From positions 1 to 64,000 of the forward strand of contig CAMCFJ010000003.1 of the NCBI GenBank assembly GCA_945874105.1: a DNA stretch of 64,000 bases, written 5' to 3'. This document shows, piece by piece, positions 8,767-17,830 of the stretch (within the stretch, counting starts at the first letter, position 1; each line of letters opens with the position of its first letter). The notes under the pieces were generated by a model, which did not search any database, had not been told where the DNA came from, and was given only the letters and a program-made list of their open reading frames with translations. This DNA is from Candidatus Nitrotoga sp. CP45. GTDB taxonomy: Bacteria; Pseudomonadota; Gammaproteobacteria; Burkholderiales; Gallionellaceae. Position numbers and translations under genes: made by a program.

Positions 8767-9711
8767 TTAGGGCTTTGCGGCCTCGGGCTTGATTATTTTT
8801 GAAGGTTTTTCATCACCTGATTTCGCATCAAGATTTGTCCAGAAACGATTGACGGCTTCTTCGTTCAATTTCAGAGACTGATCGTTCAGTATCCCTCCTA
8901 TAAGCTTTGAACGGTACTCACTGACAAATTTTTCACGCTCGCCTTGTATGATTTTTTCCTTCACATCGTCAAACGACTTCACCACCTTAGGCTGTTTTTC
9001 ATGAAGCAGAATAATGTGATAGCCAAACATCGTCTTAACCGGTTCGCTGATATCGCCCGGAGCACTCATGGCAAAAGCCGTGTCGGAAAATGGCTTGACC
9101 ATTTTCCCTTCTGTAAAAAATCCTAGATCGCCATTGTTCGATTTCACGCTCTGATCATCCGAGTATTCCAGAGCCAGCGCTTCAAATTTTTTGCCACCAA
9201 CAGCCTGCTCACGAACTTGCTTAATGCGCTGTAGCGCTTCTTCCGGTGTGCGATTTTTAGTGTCTACCAGGATATGGGAAACACGAACTTTCTCTGGCAA
9301 AGTATATTTGCTGATATCAACCTGGTAGAGTTCACGGGCATGCGCATCAAAGTTGGGAAGCACGACCGCCTTGGCGATGCGGTTGAGTTGCTCCTGCGCC
9401 AGCAATTTGGCGGAGGCAATTTCCATCTGTTTACCAATTATAGGCTCGAGATCGATTTTGGCACTGCGCGCCTGTGCAGCTAACGTCATGTTGACTAGCA
9501 GATTTTCCAGCAATTTGGCAATGCGTGCCTTGCTTGCCAGCACCTCAGCGCGATGCTCAAGGGGAATACGCATCAGCTCTGCCTCAAAATCCAGGTTCGT
9601 AATTCGAACCTGATCGGACTGGATTAAAACTTGTTCCACACTAAGCGCCGGGGAAGAGCAGCAAACGATTACGGCCAGCGCCACGAACTGCTTAACATAC
9701 ATATTACTCAT
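8767..9711 (-). CDS. Periplasmic parvulin-type peptidyl-prolyl isomerase (SurA/PpiD/EpsD-like)
   Basis: 314 residues. An N-terminal signal sequence (FVALAVIVCCSSPALS) is followed by a helical chaperone-like region to about residue 135. A single rotamase domain runs from about 140 to 235 (VRVSHILVDTK ... SNNGDLGFFTEGKMVKPF ... GYHIILLHEK), then a charged C-terminal tail. Such proteins help fold outer-membrane or secreted proteins; EpsD-type members occur in exopolysaccharide loci, which fits the Wzm/Wzt neighbours. Confidence 0.8.
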   Translation of the reverse strand: MSNMYVKQFVALAVIVCCSSPALSVEQVLIQSDQVRITNLDFEAELMRIPLEHRAEVLASKARIAKLLENLLVNMTLAAQARSAKIDLEPIIGKQMEIASAKLLAQEQLNRIAKAVVLPNFDAHARELYQVDISKYTLPEKVRVSHILVDTKNRTPEEALQRIKQVREQAVGGKKFEALALEYSDDQSVKSNNGDLGFFTEGKMVKPFSDTAFAMSAPGDISEPVKTMFGYHIILLHEKQPKVVKSFDDVKEKIIQGEREKFVSEYRSKLIGGILNDQSLKLNEEAVNRFWTNLDAKSGDEKPSKIIKPEAAKP

Positions 9712-9853
9712 TTGTTTCAGCCTCTGAATATTTGAAAACCAGGATACATAAATAAACCAAACTCTTCACCCCAAGATGAAAGAGGGAAGGAATGATATTT
9801 TACACGTCTTTTTGGAGTTTAAAACTATCAGTCAAATAAAAATTTGTTCAATA

Positions 9854-9910
9854 TGAATGAAGTCGGCCGTAATCCGAGCACGTTGCTCGGATTACGGCCA
9901 ACTTCATTCA
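9854..9910. terminator. 57-bp near-perfect palindrome
   Basis: Arms of 27 bp (9854-9880 and 9884-9910) with one mismatch and a 3-nt loop; the core is GGCCGTAATCCGAGCA and its complement. It lies between two leftward genes. Reading leftwards, an AT-rich stretch with ATTTTTATTT follows, so it could terminate the 9946-10581 transcript. Its length and near-perfection are more than a terminator needs, so it may also be a mobile palindrome. Confidence 0.6.
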
Positions 9911-9945
9911 GTACTTACAATTTTGACTGGTGGTTAATGGCAATA

Positions 9946-10581
9946 TTACTGTGTTTGTAGGGTTCCGCCTGGCAATTTGTAAGCAGGTGGATTAGCAAGA
10001 TATATTGTTTTAAAATATTCATAGGTGCTAAGTACTGCCGTTTTGGTGCTGTATGGAATATTGTTAAGTAACGAAAACTGTCTATTCCACTCTGCCTTTG
10101 TGAGAAGGCCTGTTGGAGGAGGAGGTGGAGGAGGGGCCTCCGAAATCGTCACTGTTACCTGGCCAGCGATGATACTATCGCCAGCAGCGTTATGAGCTGT
10201 CACTGAATAGGTGGTGGCAACTGTCGGGTTAACGATAACACTACTGGCAGTCGATATGCTATTGCTGCCAGGTGGGACAGTATTCCAAGCGTATGTAAGG
10301 ATTGGTCCAGGTGTGCAATTTGCATTTAATGTAGTTGGTGAACCCGAGACAACCGGATTGGCTGTGGCTGTCGGGGTGCATACTGGTTTTTCTGTCGGCG
10401 GTGTGTCAACACTAGCGCAGGTAACCGCTATATCACCGTTGGAGCTGGTACTAATCGAGCTATAGGTGCATGAGCTACCAGTGCTCAAGGCTATAGTAGC
10501 GGCTTGGGAAGGCCCGGCATCGATTATCATCAAGGCAAGACTTATGGCTACGGCCCGTGCGTTCATAAATTTAAATTTCAT
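9946..10581 (-). CDS. Secreted protein with Ig-like domain and Pro-rich linker
   Basis: 211 residues. A signal peptide ends near PSQAA (residue about 28). A Ser/Thr-rich region follows, then one Ig/PKD-like beta domain (about 70-148: NPVVSGSPTTLNANCTP ... TYSVTAHNAAGDSI). An eight-proline linker leads to a small helical C-terminal part (about 158-211). An AGGAGAC ribosome site lies just upstream. I do not recognise a named family. It is probably exported, and the T2SS encoded a few kb away is a possible route (inference). Confidence 0.6.
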   Translation of the reverse strand: MKFKFMNARAVAISLALMIIDAGPSQAATIALSTGSSCTYSSISTSSNGDIAVTCASVDTPPTEKPVCTPTATANPVVSGSPTTLNANCTPGPILTYAWNTVPPGSNSISTASSVIVNPTVATTYSVTAHNAAGDSIIAGQVTVTISEAPPPPPPPTGLLTKAEWNRQFSLLNNIPYSTKTAVLSTYEYFKTIYLANPPAYKLPGGTLQTQ

Positions 10582-10931
10582 AGTTGTCTCCTAATAAAAA
10601 TCAAAGTATCACTTCGTGAGATGCTGTTTTCCACGAATTCCAGTTCGATCAATACATATTCAGATAGTTCCTTGAATTCAGGTGGTACATGTGGTTCTTA
10701 TCAAACCAATGTTGTTATTTTCATGGAATTTTTAGCCTGTTTATGCTTAAAATCCAGTTCATTCAATACATATTTTGCCTGCATTCAAACTTTACAGGTC
10801 AATTAAACCAATAGCGAATCTATTCCGCTGAATGGTAGCAATGGGGAGATGGATGGTATCTGTCACAATTTTATTTGTGTATGTTTAAATTATTTACAAC
10901 AAGTGATAATACTTGGCTTTATGGCTAAAAT
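10582..10931. other. AT-rich intergenic stretch
   Basis: About 350 bp upstream of the secreted Ig-like protein. It must contain that gene's leftward promoter, but I see no clear -35/-10 pair, no repeat shared with the rest of the window and no believable gene. Confidence 0.5.
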
Positions 10932-10967
10932 AAAAAACGGGAGTGGGAATTGTTTCCCCACCCCCGT
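10932..10967 (-). terminator. Rho-independent terminator of the 11032-12540 gene
   Basis: On the minus strand an ACGGGGGTGGGGAA arm, a short ACAA loop and a TTCCCACTCCCGT arm are followed directly by six T. This is a classical intrinsic terminator about 65 bp after the surface-protein stop codon. Confidence 0.85.
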
Positions 10968-11031
10968 ATCACCTAATATACATACCTATTGGTCAAACAG
11001 CTTAACTACTGCCGCTGATCGAAGTTGTATT

Positions 11032-12540
11032 TTACTGTGGACTAGTAGCACTGATCGAAGTTGTATATTTATGGATGAAGTTGCCACCATAAGTTGCCAA
11101 AATTCCAGGTGCGGCATTCTGATTGATAAAGTCTTGCACCATGAACCCAACGGTAGGCAGACCCACAAAGGTGTTGTTATCCACACTTATCAACCTTTGG
11201 TGAGCTACATCCACGTAATGTGCTGCATTACCATCTATTTGGCCATTGACAGCTGGTACATTGGTAGCGCTAAACGACATCCGCAACCAACCATTCTCAA
11301 AGTTGACAGGAACATTGACTTCATTGACTGATCCAAGCACATGACTGTTGTTGAACGTCACTACAGTAGATTCCCAGCACAATGAAGTGCCGCCACCTGG
11401 AGCAGGAGGCGAGAAGTCAACGAAACTAACACTACCTTCCTCGCGGTTCCAGTATGCCAAGCCAACTGCCTCACAAGCACCATTAAGCCAGAACTTCTTG
11501 GTAAAGGGACTATACAACTGAGTAGTATCCGCCACCACATTAGCCGGGTTACGAACTGGAACATTATACCGTTTAGTAGGCATCGTTACCACCCAGTCGG
11601 TGCCAGACAGGGTTGCACTATCCAGAACATACTCGTTGATAATATTGTTATGCATTATTAGCGAGGCAATCGAATCTTCACCGGCACTCCAAGTGCTAGT
11701 TACTGTGCTGCCACCGCTGAACACCACACTGGTTTGAGCGGCAGATGTAAGATCTGGGAAAATACTGCCTGGAACAAACCAGTCATTTGTTTGTGCTGCT
11801 GTTTTCGTGGTAAATGCATCAATCGCAACTGGGTCATAGCCAAAATCAGTTCCACTTGCGACACCTATCAGAGAGGCTGTACCTGCCAAGCCACCCACTG
11901 ACGGATCAACTGCAGCCGATAGACCACCTAATGACGATGGGGTACTTTGGCTCATATTCATGGATGCAGCCTGCACCACTGCGCAATTGACTGGCACACC
12001 ACTAGTATGCGTTATCGCCGCTATGACCGCAGTATTCGTGATCACGCCCATTTCGATAATCTCAAAATAGCCTTCACGTGTACGATCCAGCGAGGTGGTT
12101 TCGCCATCCCCACCACTTTGAACAATACCCTCATTCGCAGCGCCGGTAAACGCGAAGTTCACAAATTCTTTACCGCCAGCAGGTATCGCAGGCGATGTGC
12201 AGGATTTGTCTGCAGTGATGACCTTGGCGGCACTAGTCGTATTAACGATTGCAGCGGTCCACATGTCAAACGGGGACAGATAGAGGTTAAAGTCAAGTAC
12301 TTCGCGGCTGTTCTTGCCTTCGGTGAAGCGCACTTTTACTGCTTTGGAAGAGGCAGTAGTGTTCACCAAGGACAGATAGGTGTCCGTTCCGGCGCGAGTG
12401 GAGTAGTACGGGTAAATCAGTACCTGACCTAAACCATTTGAGTTTATATGTACTGCAGCACTTGCAGTATTCGCGATTCCAACCGAGCTTACCGCTGCTA
12501 CCAAAGCAAGATACAGAGATTTTCTTTTAAATTTTTGCAT
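11032..12540 (-). CDS. Secreted / cell-surface protein of unknown function
   Basis: 502 residues with a clear signal peptide (KRKSLYLALVAAVSSVGIANTASA, cleavage after ASA near residue 28). The mature part is Ser/Thr/Ala/Gly-rich and low in charge, with beta-strand-like segments such as GQVLIYPYYSTRAGTDTYLSL, and two to four cysteines. The AVHINSNGLGQVLIYPYYS opening is typical of a group of exported proteins in iron- and methane-oxidiser genomes, function unknown. It is monocistronic, with its own terminator at 10932-10967. Confidence 0.65.
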   Translation of the reverse strand: MQKFKRKSLYLALVAAVSSVGIANTASAAVHINSNGLGQVLIYPYYSTRAGTDTYLSLVNTTASSKAVKVRFTEGKNSREVLDFNLYLSPFDMWTAAIVNTTSAAKVITADKSCTSPAIPAGGKEFVNFAFTGAANEGIVQSGGDGETTSLDRTREGYFEIIEMGVITNTAVIAAITHTSGVPVNCAVVQAASMNMSQSTPSSLGGLSAAVDPSVGGLAGTASLIGVASGTDFGYDPVAIDAFTTKTAAQTNDWFVPGSIFPDLTSAAQTSVVFSGGSTVTSTWSAGEDSIASLIMHNNIINEYVLDSATLSGTDWVVTMPTKRYNVPVRNPANVVADTTQLYSPFTKKFWLNGACEAVGLAYWNREEGSVSFVDFSPPAPGGGTSLCWESTVVTFNNSHVLGSVNEVNVPVNFENGWLRMSFSATNVPAVNGQIDGNAAHYVDVAHQRLISVDNNTFVGLPTVGFMVQDFINQNAAPGILATYGGNFIHKYTTSISATSPQ

Positions 12541-12746
12541 TATCGCTAGACTCCTTATATTTTATTACGAAATGTTTGAAGTTTGACTTCAAAAAAAGAT
12601 TTTTATTACTTTTATAAAGTGCTACTCCAATAATTACTACAGTCGACTTTAGAAATTACTGCGATGTTATTGTATATCATAGTTGTTTCATTTTACAAGT
12701 GATTTTTTATACACATAATCCTCCTATTTAAATCCATAACTACAAA

Positions 12747-13193
12747 TTATCTACGCGGAACGTACCACCACTTCCCATCTTGACGCAACCAACTCTCGTC
12801 CAGACGAGTCTCAAGTGATTGAATATCACGGTAGCTATACTCAATTGCCATTAACACCTTGCACCGATCCTGCTCGCATGAAACAGAATCCACATTCGCC
12901 TTTTTCCATCTGCCACCTCGGATTTTTGCTTTATATGCATCCAACGACGTAACATCACGCGTGCCCGGACTTAGATAACTATATGCTTTGGCGAAATCGC
13001 CTTTTATCAGGGCTTCCCAGCGAGCAGTGGCCAGATCGGCAACCATCTTTTGCTGATCAGCCTGTACGGACTGAGCTGAGCCACCACCCGATCCCGCACA
13101 ACCCATCATTCCAATACTCAGAAGAAGCGCCGCCGCCCCCCTCTGCAATTCATGACCCATTCCGCACATCTGTTTTTTCAAAATCCCACCCAA
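12747..13193 (-). CDS. Putative lipoprotein
   Basis: 148 residues. A hydrophobic stretch ends in IGMMGCAGSGGG, a lipobox-like site with Cys near residue 32. The mature domain (about 45-148) looks like a small NTF2-like or DUF4440-type alpha+beta fold (DLATARWEALIKGDFAKAYSYLSPGTRD ... ESWLRQDGKWWYVPR), with two further cysteines. No specific function can be given. ATG 13193 is taken as the start; a Met ten residues later is also possible. Confidence 0.6.
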   Translation of the reverse strand: MGGILKKQMCGMGHELQRGAAALLLSIGMMGCAGSGGGSAQSVQADQQKMVADLATARWEALIKGDFAKAYSYLSPGTRDVTSLDAYKAKIRGGRWKKANVDSVSCEQDRCKVLMAIEYSYRDIQSLETRLDESWLRQDGKWWYVPRR

Positions 13194-13448
13194 AATTCTA
13201 TAGTTTTTTTTATTTTGTCTATAGTCACCCTTGCGTTAATAAGCTGTCAAGAACAATCTAAATTCTTTTATTGTGATGTCTCTTTTTTACAACAAACGAG
13301 CACTGTAAAGATAGATCAGCTCATCTATATTTGCTATTTCTGAATTGTACATTACTCCGGTTCCCAATAATAATTTTGGTTCTGTGAAAGATAGTGTGCA
13401 ATCAATTTTCAACCCGCAGCTGAGGGAATAAATTTGTGCATCCTGAGC

Positions 13449-13480
13449 TCCGCTTGTCCTGAACTTATCGAAGGAAGGAT
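13449..13480 (+). repeat. REP-like repeat (diverged)
   Basis: CCGCTTGTCCTGAACTTATC plus GAAGGA matches the REP-type core found twice in pepN (56395-56460) and once at 47631-47663. It lies in a 599-bp gene-free stretch (13194-13792) that otherwise holds only a MITE copy. Confidence 0.55.
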
Positions 13481-13615
13481 GGACGGATTTTTGCCCATCA
13501 TTACTTGTCGTTCATCTTATCTATCACTTTACGACAAGGTGTAGCAATACTTTAGGGCACGCCAAGGTTTTTTAATGTAATGCTGAGCCAGTCCCTCCGT
13601 TCGGCTTAGCCTTAA

Positions 13616-13756
13616 GGGCACATCTAAAAATCCAATTTTCGTCACAATACGGCGTTACTCGAAAAAAATTATCGCTTACATATCAACTATATGCCGCGCT
13701 CAAATTTTTTACTCGTGCCTTGTCTTGTTTAGAAACTTGAATTTTTAGAGGCGCCC
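13616..13756 (+). mobile_element. MITE family C, copy 1
   Basis: 141 bp with imperfect inverted ends of about 25 bp (GGGCACATCTAAAAATCCAA and, on the other strand, GGGCGCCTCTAAAAATTCAA). It is flanked on both sides by TTAA, a 4-bp target duplication. It matches the copy at 48537-48678 along its whole length in opposite orientation. No coding capacity. Confidence 0.85.
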
Positions 13757-13792
13757 TTAATGCAAACTGGATGCCAGCTAAATAATAAATGT

Positions 13793-16057
13793 TTATTTAA
13801 CTTGCTTATCCATTTGTTTGGGCATGTCGCCAGACTTCCTAACTTTGTCCAGAAGCTCATTCAATCCGGCAGGCTTCTTTGGCGTGTCGCTAGACTTACC
13901 GATATTTTCCAAAAGATCGCCTAATCCGCTGAGTTTTTTGCGGAACTCTGTACTGACATCCTTTGCCTGTTGGTTATTGGCCACCACATGCGGTGTTATC
14001 ATAAGAACCAATTCAGTGCGGGTATTATTAAAAGTCTGAGTGCCGAACAATCCACCGATAAATGGAATTTGCGATAGGTATGGCAATCCGCTGCTTGCTG
14101 TGGTTTTGTTATCTGTAATTAATCCGCCCAATACCATGGTATCGCCGGATTTAACCACTACCGTGGTTTTTACCGCGCGCTTGCTGATGGTAGGCGAATT
14201 AATCGAAGACGTTGTGGTAATGGATGCCGCACTGACTTCTTGATCGATATTCATCGTAACCTGGCCACCGGCATTGATACGCGGCGTAACCATTAACAAA
14301 ATCCCGGTATCAATATATTGAATTGAAGCAATCAGCCCTGTGACGGAGCCTAAAACTGACTGGGTTTGACTGGTGGTAGGTATCCGATCGCCAACCTGAA
14401 TCTTTGCGGTCTGGTTGTCGGTGACCATTATGTGCGGCGAGGAAATCACCTTGACGCGTGAATCGGTTGCCAACAAGTTGAGCGCAGCGGCCACCCCTCC
14501 GGCCACATTGGAATTACTCAGCATATAGGAAAAACCGGGCGCTAATGCACTGATCCCGGGGTCATTAGTATCGAGCTTTCCACTGCCCCGTCTTCCATTA
14601 TTAAAAGCCCATTCCAAGCCAAATTTCAAATCACCCGTTAGCGTTACCTCAGCGATGGTGACATCAATTAAAACCTGTCGCGGTGGCACATCAAGCTTGC
14701 GAATGGCAGTTTCTATTTTTTCATAATTGGCCGGCGAAGCCAGAATCAACAGCGCATTATTGTCCTTGTCGGCGAGCACGCGAACGTCGCCCTTAACCGC
14801 AACGCTGTCGCCAGCAGCCGCTAGCTGTTCCGGGGTAGCATCCGGATGATTTTCTGTCGACTTTACCTCTGTCGACTTTACCTCTGCCGGAGCCAAGCCA
14901 GGGGCTAGCGCAGGCGGGAGTGAAGTTGGGGTTGTTGATTTACTAAATACATTGTTGAGCAATGTCGCCAGCTTCTCAGCCAGTCCATTCTGTACTGGAT
15001 AAACGAACAAGCGCATGCCTCCGGCGGAGCCGCTGGTGTGATCCAGACGATCAATCCAGACTTTTGCCTGCTCCAGATACTTGGGTTGATGCGTGATTAC
15101 CAGAATGGCATTAAGGCGTTCGATCGGCACCAGCTTTACCACTCCGGCTAACGGGCTTAGCGCCTGGGCGCCAAAAATTTTGTTGAGATCTGCTACAGCG
15201 GTCTTCACGTCGACGCTTTGCAATGTAAATAGGGCGACTGACATTCCGGACAACCAATCCACATCGAACATGGTAATGGAGTCCTGCAAATGCCGTAATT
15301 CGCGCTCAGTACCGGACAGAATAATCAGGTTACGTGCTTCATCAATCCGCACGGCATTTGCTTCAGTAACAAATGGCTCAAGAATTTTTACCATTTCCTT
15401 GGCTGCGATAAATTTCAACGGCACGATCTGAACGCTGTAACCGCGGCCGCCTTGCAATACTATCTTATCGTCTCCTAATTGCGGCGTGATCGAGCCGCGC
15501 GTGGCGGTAGCGGCCGGCACCACCTTGTAAATGCCCGCTTCCCTGATGATCGCTGCACCATTCATGCGCAACATGGTTTCCAGTGTTGGCAACAAATCTT
15601 TTCGCTGAAGGGGGCTGCTGGTATGCAAGTTGATTACACCTTGCACCTTGGGATCAATGATGTACGTTTCATTGAATATATCACCGACGATTGCTTTGAC
15701 TACCTCGCGCAAGTCAGCGCCCTCGAAATTGAGCATCATTTCTTCACCTGCAGCTGGCTTGGCCACGCTTGCCACAGGCGCTGACGCTTTGACAAATACT
15801 CCAGTGCCGGGATACAACTTGACCTTCTCCGAACCATCGACGACGACATGTTTATCTTCTTTTTTATGCTTGGTCTCGGCATCGCTGGTGCTCAGCGTAA
15901 TAACAGGCTCTACGACCACGTCGACCTTTTTTTCATCGCTTTTTTTCTCATCGATCTTCTTTGCTTCGAACGCTTTGAAAAAAGTAGCGCACCCTCCCAT
16001 CAAAGGGAGCGTGATCATAACCAGTATCAAACGCAGGTAAGTTTTATTCATGCCCAT
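13793..16057 (-). CDS. gspD: Type II secretion secretin GspD
   Basis: 754 residues. The leader ends in a lipobox-like LPLMGGC (Cys 23), so this may be a self-piloting lipoprotein secretin. N0 (LNFEGADLREVVKAIVGDIF) and repeated N1-N3 domains follow, then the conserved secretin C-domain (VLIDVTIAEVTL, VGDRIPTTSQTQ, VTPRINAGGQV). A Lys/Glu-rich linker after the leader and a duplicated EVKST segment near residue 400 are local features. It forms the outer-membrane channel of the T2SS. It is separated from the other gsp genes by ung and a MITE, and so probably has its own promoter. Confidence 0.92.
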   Translation of the reverse strand: MGMNKTYLRLILVMITLPLMGGCATFFKAFEAKKIDEKKSDEKKVDVVVEPVITLSTSDAETKHKKEDKHVVVDGSEKVKLYPGTGVFVKASAPVASVAKPAAGEEMMLNFEGADLREVVKAIVGDIFNETYIIDPKVQGVINLHTSSPLQRKDLLPTLETMLRMNGAAIIREAGIYKVVPAATATRGSITPQLGDDKIVLQGGRGYSVQIVPLKFIAAKEMVKILEPFVTEANAVRIDEARNLIILSGTERELRHLQDSITMFDVDWLSGMSVALFTLQSVDVKTAVADLNKIFGAQALSPLAGVVKLVPIERLNAILVITHQPKYLEQAKVWIDRLDHTSGSAGGMRLFVYPVQNGLAEKLATLLNNVFSKSTTPTSLPPALAPGLAPAEVKSTEVKSTENHPDATPEQLAAAGDSVAVKGDVRVLADKDNNALLILASPANYEKIETAIRKLDVPPRQVLIDVTIAEVTLTGDLKFGLEWAFNNGRRGSGKLDTNDPGISALAPGFSYMLSNSNVAGGVAAALNLLATDSRVKVISSPHIMVTDNQTAKIQVGDRIPTTSQTQSVLGSVTGLIASIQYIDTGILLMVTPRINAGGQVTMNIDQEVSAASITTTSSINSPTISKRAVKTTVVVKSGDTMVLGGLITDNKTTASSGLPYLSQIPFIGGLFGTQTFNNTRTELVLMITPHVVANNQQAKDVSTEFRKKLSGLGDLLENIGKSSDTPKKPAGLNELLDKVRKSGDMPKQMDKQVK

Positions 16058-16173
16058 TCTCTTTTCTCTGTAATAGCATATTGGCTTCTCAATAAAATGG
16101 CTCTATGTGAAATAGAGTTGTAATCAGCTCAGTCCGAACGGATTATCTGTAATTGTTTTAACGGAACGATCTA

Positions 16174-16396
16174 CTAGTATCACGACCTGTTAATTGCTAA
16201 ACATACGTTGCATATAGTGATGCTCAGTTACGCCAGCCCTCTCTCCAGCTCTCTCCCGCAAGCGGGAGAGAGGGTGGTCGTCCCCTCCCCCGCTTGCGGG
16301 GGAGGGTTAGGGAGAGGGTAATTTCCGCAACTCAACTGCCATGCTGCGGGTAAATCCAAATCAATATGTTTCGTTATTTACGATTTGCGATACTAG
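16174..16396 (+). mobile_element. MITE family B, copy 1
   Basis: 223 bp, beginning CTAGTATCACGA and ending TGCGATACTAG, with imperfect inverted ends. Two strong inner hairpins are visible (CTCTCCCGCAAGCGGGAGAG and CCTCCCCCGCTTGCGGGGGA). A full-length copy of exactly the same length lies at 44379-44601 in opposite orientation. It occupies most of the 339-bp gap between gspD and ung and directly abuts the ung stop codon. Confidence 0.85.
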
Positions 16397-17059
16397 CTAC
16401 CATATAATCGGTTTTATACCCTTACTTTCCAAGAAAGCATTGGTTTTGCTGAAATGGTTTTGCCCGAAAAATCCTCTTGAAGCAGATAATGGGGAGGGAT
16501 GAGCTGACTCTACAATAAAATGTTTTTTTCTATTGATGTAGCTTGCTTTCTTTTGAGCATAAGCTCCCCATAAAATAAAAACCAGATTTTCTTTATGATC
16601 CGATAGATTTTTTATTACTGCATCTGTGAAAATTTCCCATCCTTTGTTTTGGTGACTGCCAGCCTCATTTGCTCTTACAGTTAGCGTTGCATTAAGCATT
16701 AAAACACCCTGTTGAGCCCAATTTATCAAATTACCATTAATTGGAATTTCCTTTCCAATGTCCAGTTTTAATTCCTTAAAGATATTTAGCAAGGAAGGTG
16801 GTTTTGGAATTCCGTCTGCCACAGAAAAACATAACCCATGGGCTTGTGCGGGACCATGATAAGGATCTTGCCCAATAATGACAACCTTCGTATCTTCAAA
16901 CGGACAATTGTCAAAAGCATTAAATATTTGCCTTCCCGGAGGAAAAATAATATGGCTCTTGTATTCAGCTTTTACAAACTGAATGAGCTGCAGAAAATAC
17001 TCCTTAGAAAACTCATCAGCTAGTTGAGACTTCCAGGAGTCTTCAATTTTAATTTCCAT
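16397..17059 (-). CDS. ung: Uracil-DNA glycosylase
   Basis: 220 residues, full length for family 1 UDG. Catalytic GQDPYHG near residue 62, the HGLCFSV segment, GVLMLNATLTV and the HPSPLSASRGFFG loop are intact. It removes uracil from DNA in base-excision repair. The gene is AT-rich, and its wording (SWKSQLADEFSKEYF, KGWEIFTDAVI, HFSKTNAFLES) is like Bacteroidota Ung more than proteobacterial Ung. It sits inside the T2SS locus, next to a MITE. I infer horizontal acquisition. Confidence 0.93.
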   Translation of the reverse strand: MEIKIEDSWKSQLADEFSKEYFLQLIQFVKAEYKSHIIFPPGRQIFNAFDNCPFEDTKVVIIGQDPYHGPAQAHGLCFSVADGIPKPPSLLNIFKELKLDIGKEIPINGNLINWAQQGVLMLNATLTVRANEAGSHQNKGWEIFTDAVIKNLSDHKENLVFILWGAYAQKKASYINRKKHFIVESAHPSPLSASRGFFGQNHFSKTNAFLESKGIKPIIW

Positions 17060-17095
17060 TTCATCTAAATGTATCTGTGAAACAGCATTTGTTCG

Positions 17096-17830
17096 TTATT
17101 CCGGCGGCTGTTGGCGCAACGCGCGGCGGCGTTCAAAAACAGAATGGGGGTCACCAGCGCGCTCCGTCGGAGCTGCAACTGGTGCACTAGGCAGTGGCAT
17201 AGGGGGTGTGGCATGCTGTGTTGGCACACCTGAGCTGCCAGGCCGTCCCGGCTGACTCGGCCCTGTCTTGATTTTCAGTACCAGCTCCTCGTGCTCATCG
17301 CCCTGTTTAAAGGTGATTTTATCACGCTCCAATTTCTCAATTTGCATGCCGTTTATTTCTTGGCCCAGCTCGACGCGTACCATCTTGCGGGTGGCGACTT
17401 CACGCAACAGTGCAATATTTTTGTCCTTGGTAATAATGATGCCGTCCAAAATAAACTGCCCTTTGCGCATGGTTGGCTTGGGAGGCTCTACCGGTACAGG
17501 CAAGGGCGGCGGGGGAGGAGGTAAGCGGTGAGTAGACGCGGACGATGCCGAGCGCTGACGAAGAGCTAATTTGGGTGGTAGTGGGCGGCGGCTTGATACA
17601 AACAGTGGCCGTGCCAATATCTCTGTATAGGAATGATTCAGTGATAGTAAAGCGAACTCCGGCTGCAATGGCACCACTGCCGGCCTGATTTTTTGCGGCT
17701 TTGGCTGCGGCAGGGGTACATTGACGCGGTCACCCCAACCAAGTTCGGTGCCTATCGTCCAGATCAGCAACAAGATCATCACCAACAATAATATGTTCGT
17801 GAAATGGCGAGATTCAAAAGGCAATTTCAT
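17096..17830 (-). CDS. gspC: T2SS inner-membrane protein GspC-like (HR domain)
   Basis: 244 residues. One N-terminal membrane helix (ILLLVMILLLIWTIG, about 13-28) is followed by a periplasmic Pro-rich linker with a six-Pro run. An HR-like beta domain at about 126-187 (FILDGIIITKDKNIALLRE ... VRVELGQEINGMQIEKL) precedes a disordered Pro-rich tail. In GspC this domain contacts the GspD N0 domain. There is no PDZ domain, so it could equally be called GspN/PulC-like. Its ATG overlaps the gspM stop as ATGA. Confidence 0.65.
   Translation of the reverse strand: MKLPFESRHFTNILLLVMILLLIWTIGTELGWGDRVNVPLPQPKPQKIRPAVVPLQPEFALLSLNHSYTEILARPLFVSSRRPLPPKLALRQRSASSASTHRLPPPPPPLPVPVEPPKPTMRKGQFILDGIIITKDKNIALLREVATRKMVRVELGQEINGMQIEKLERDKITFKQGDEHEELVLKIKTGPSQPGRPGSSGVPTQHATPPMPLPSAPVAAPTERAGDPHSVFERRRALRQQPPE

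Noticed and set aside
16174-16396. Strong hairpins considered as a small RNA gene
   Set aside because: The same 223-bp unit is present elsewhere with defined ends, so a MITE explains it better.
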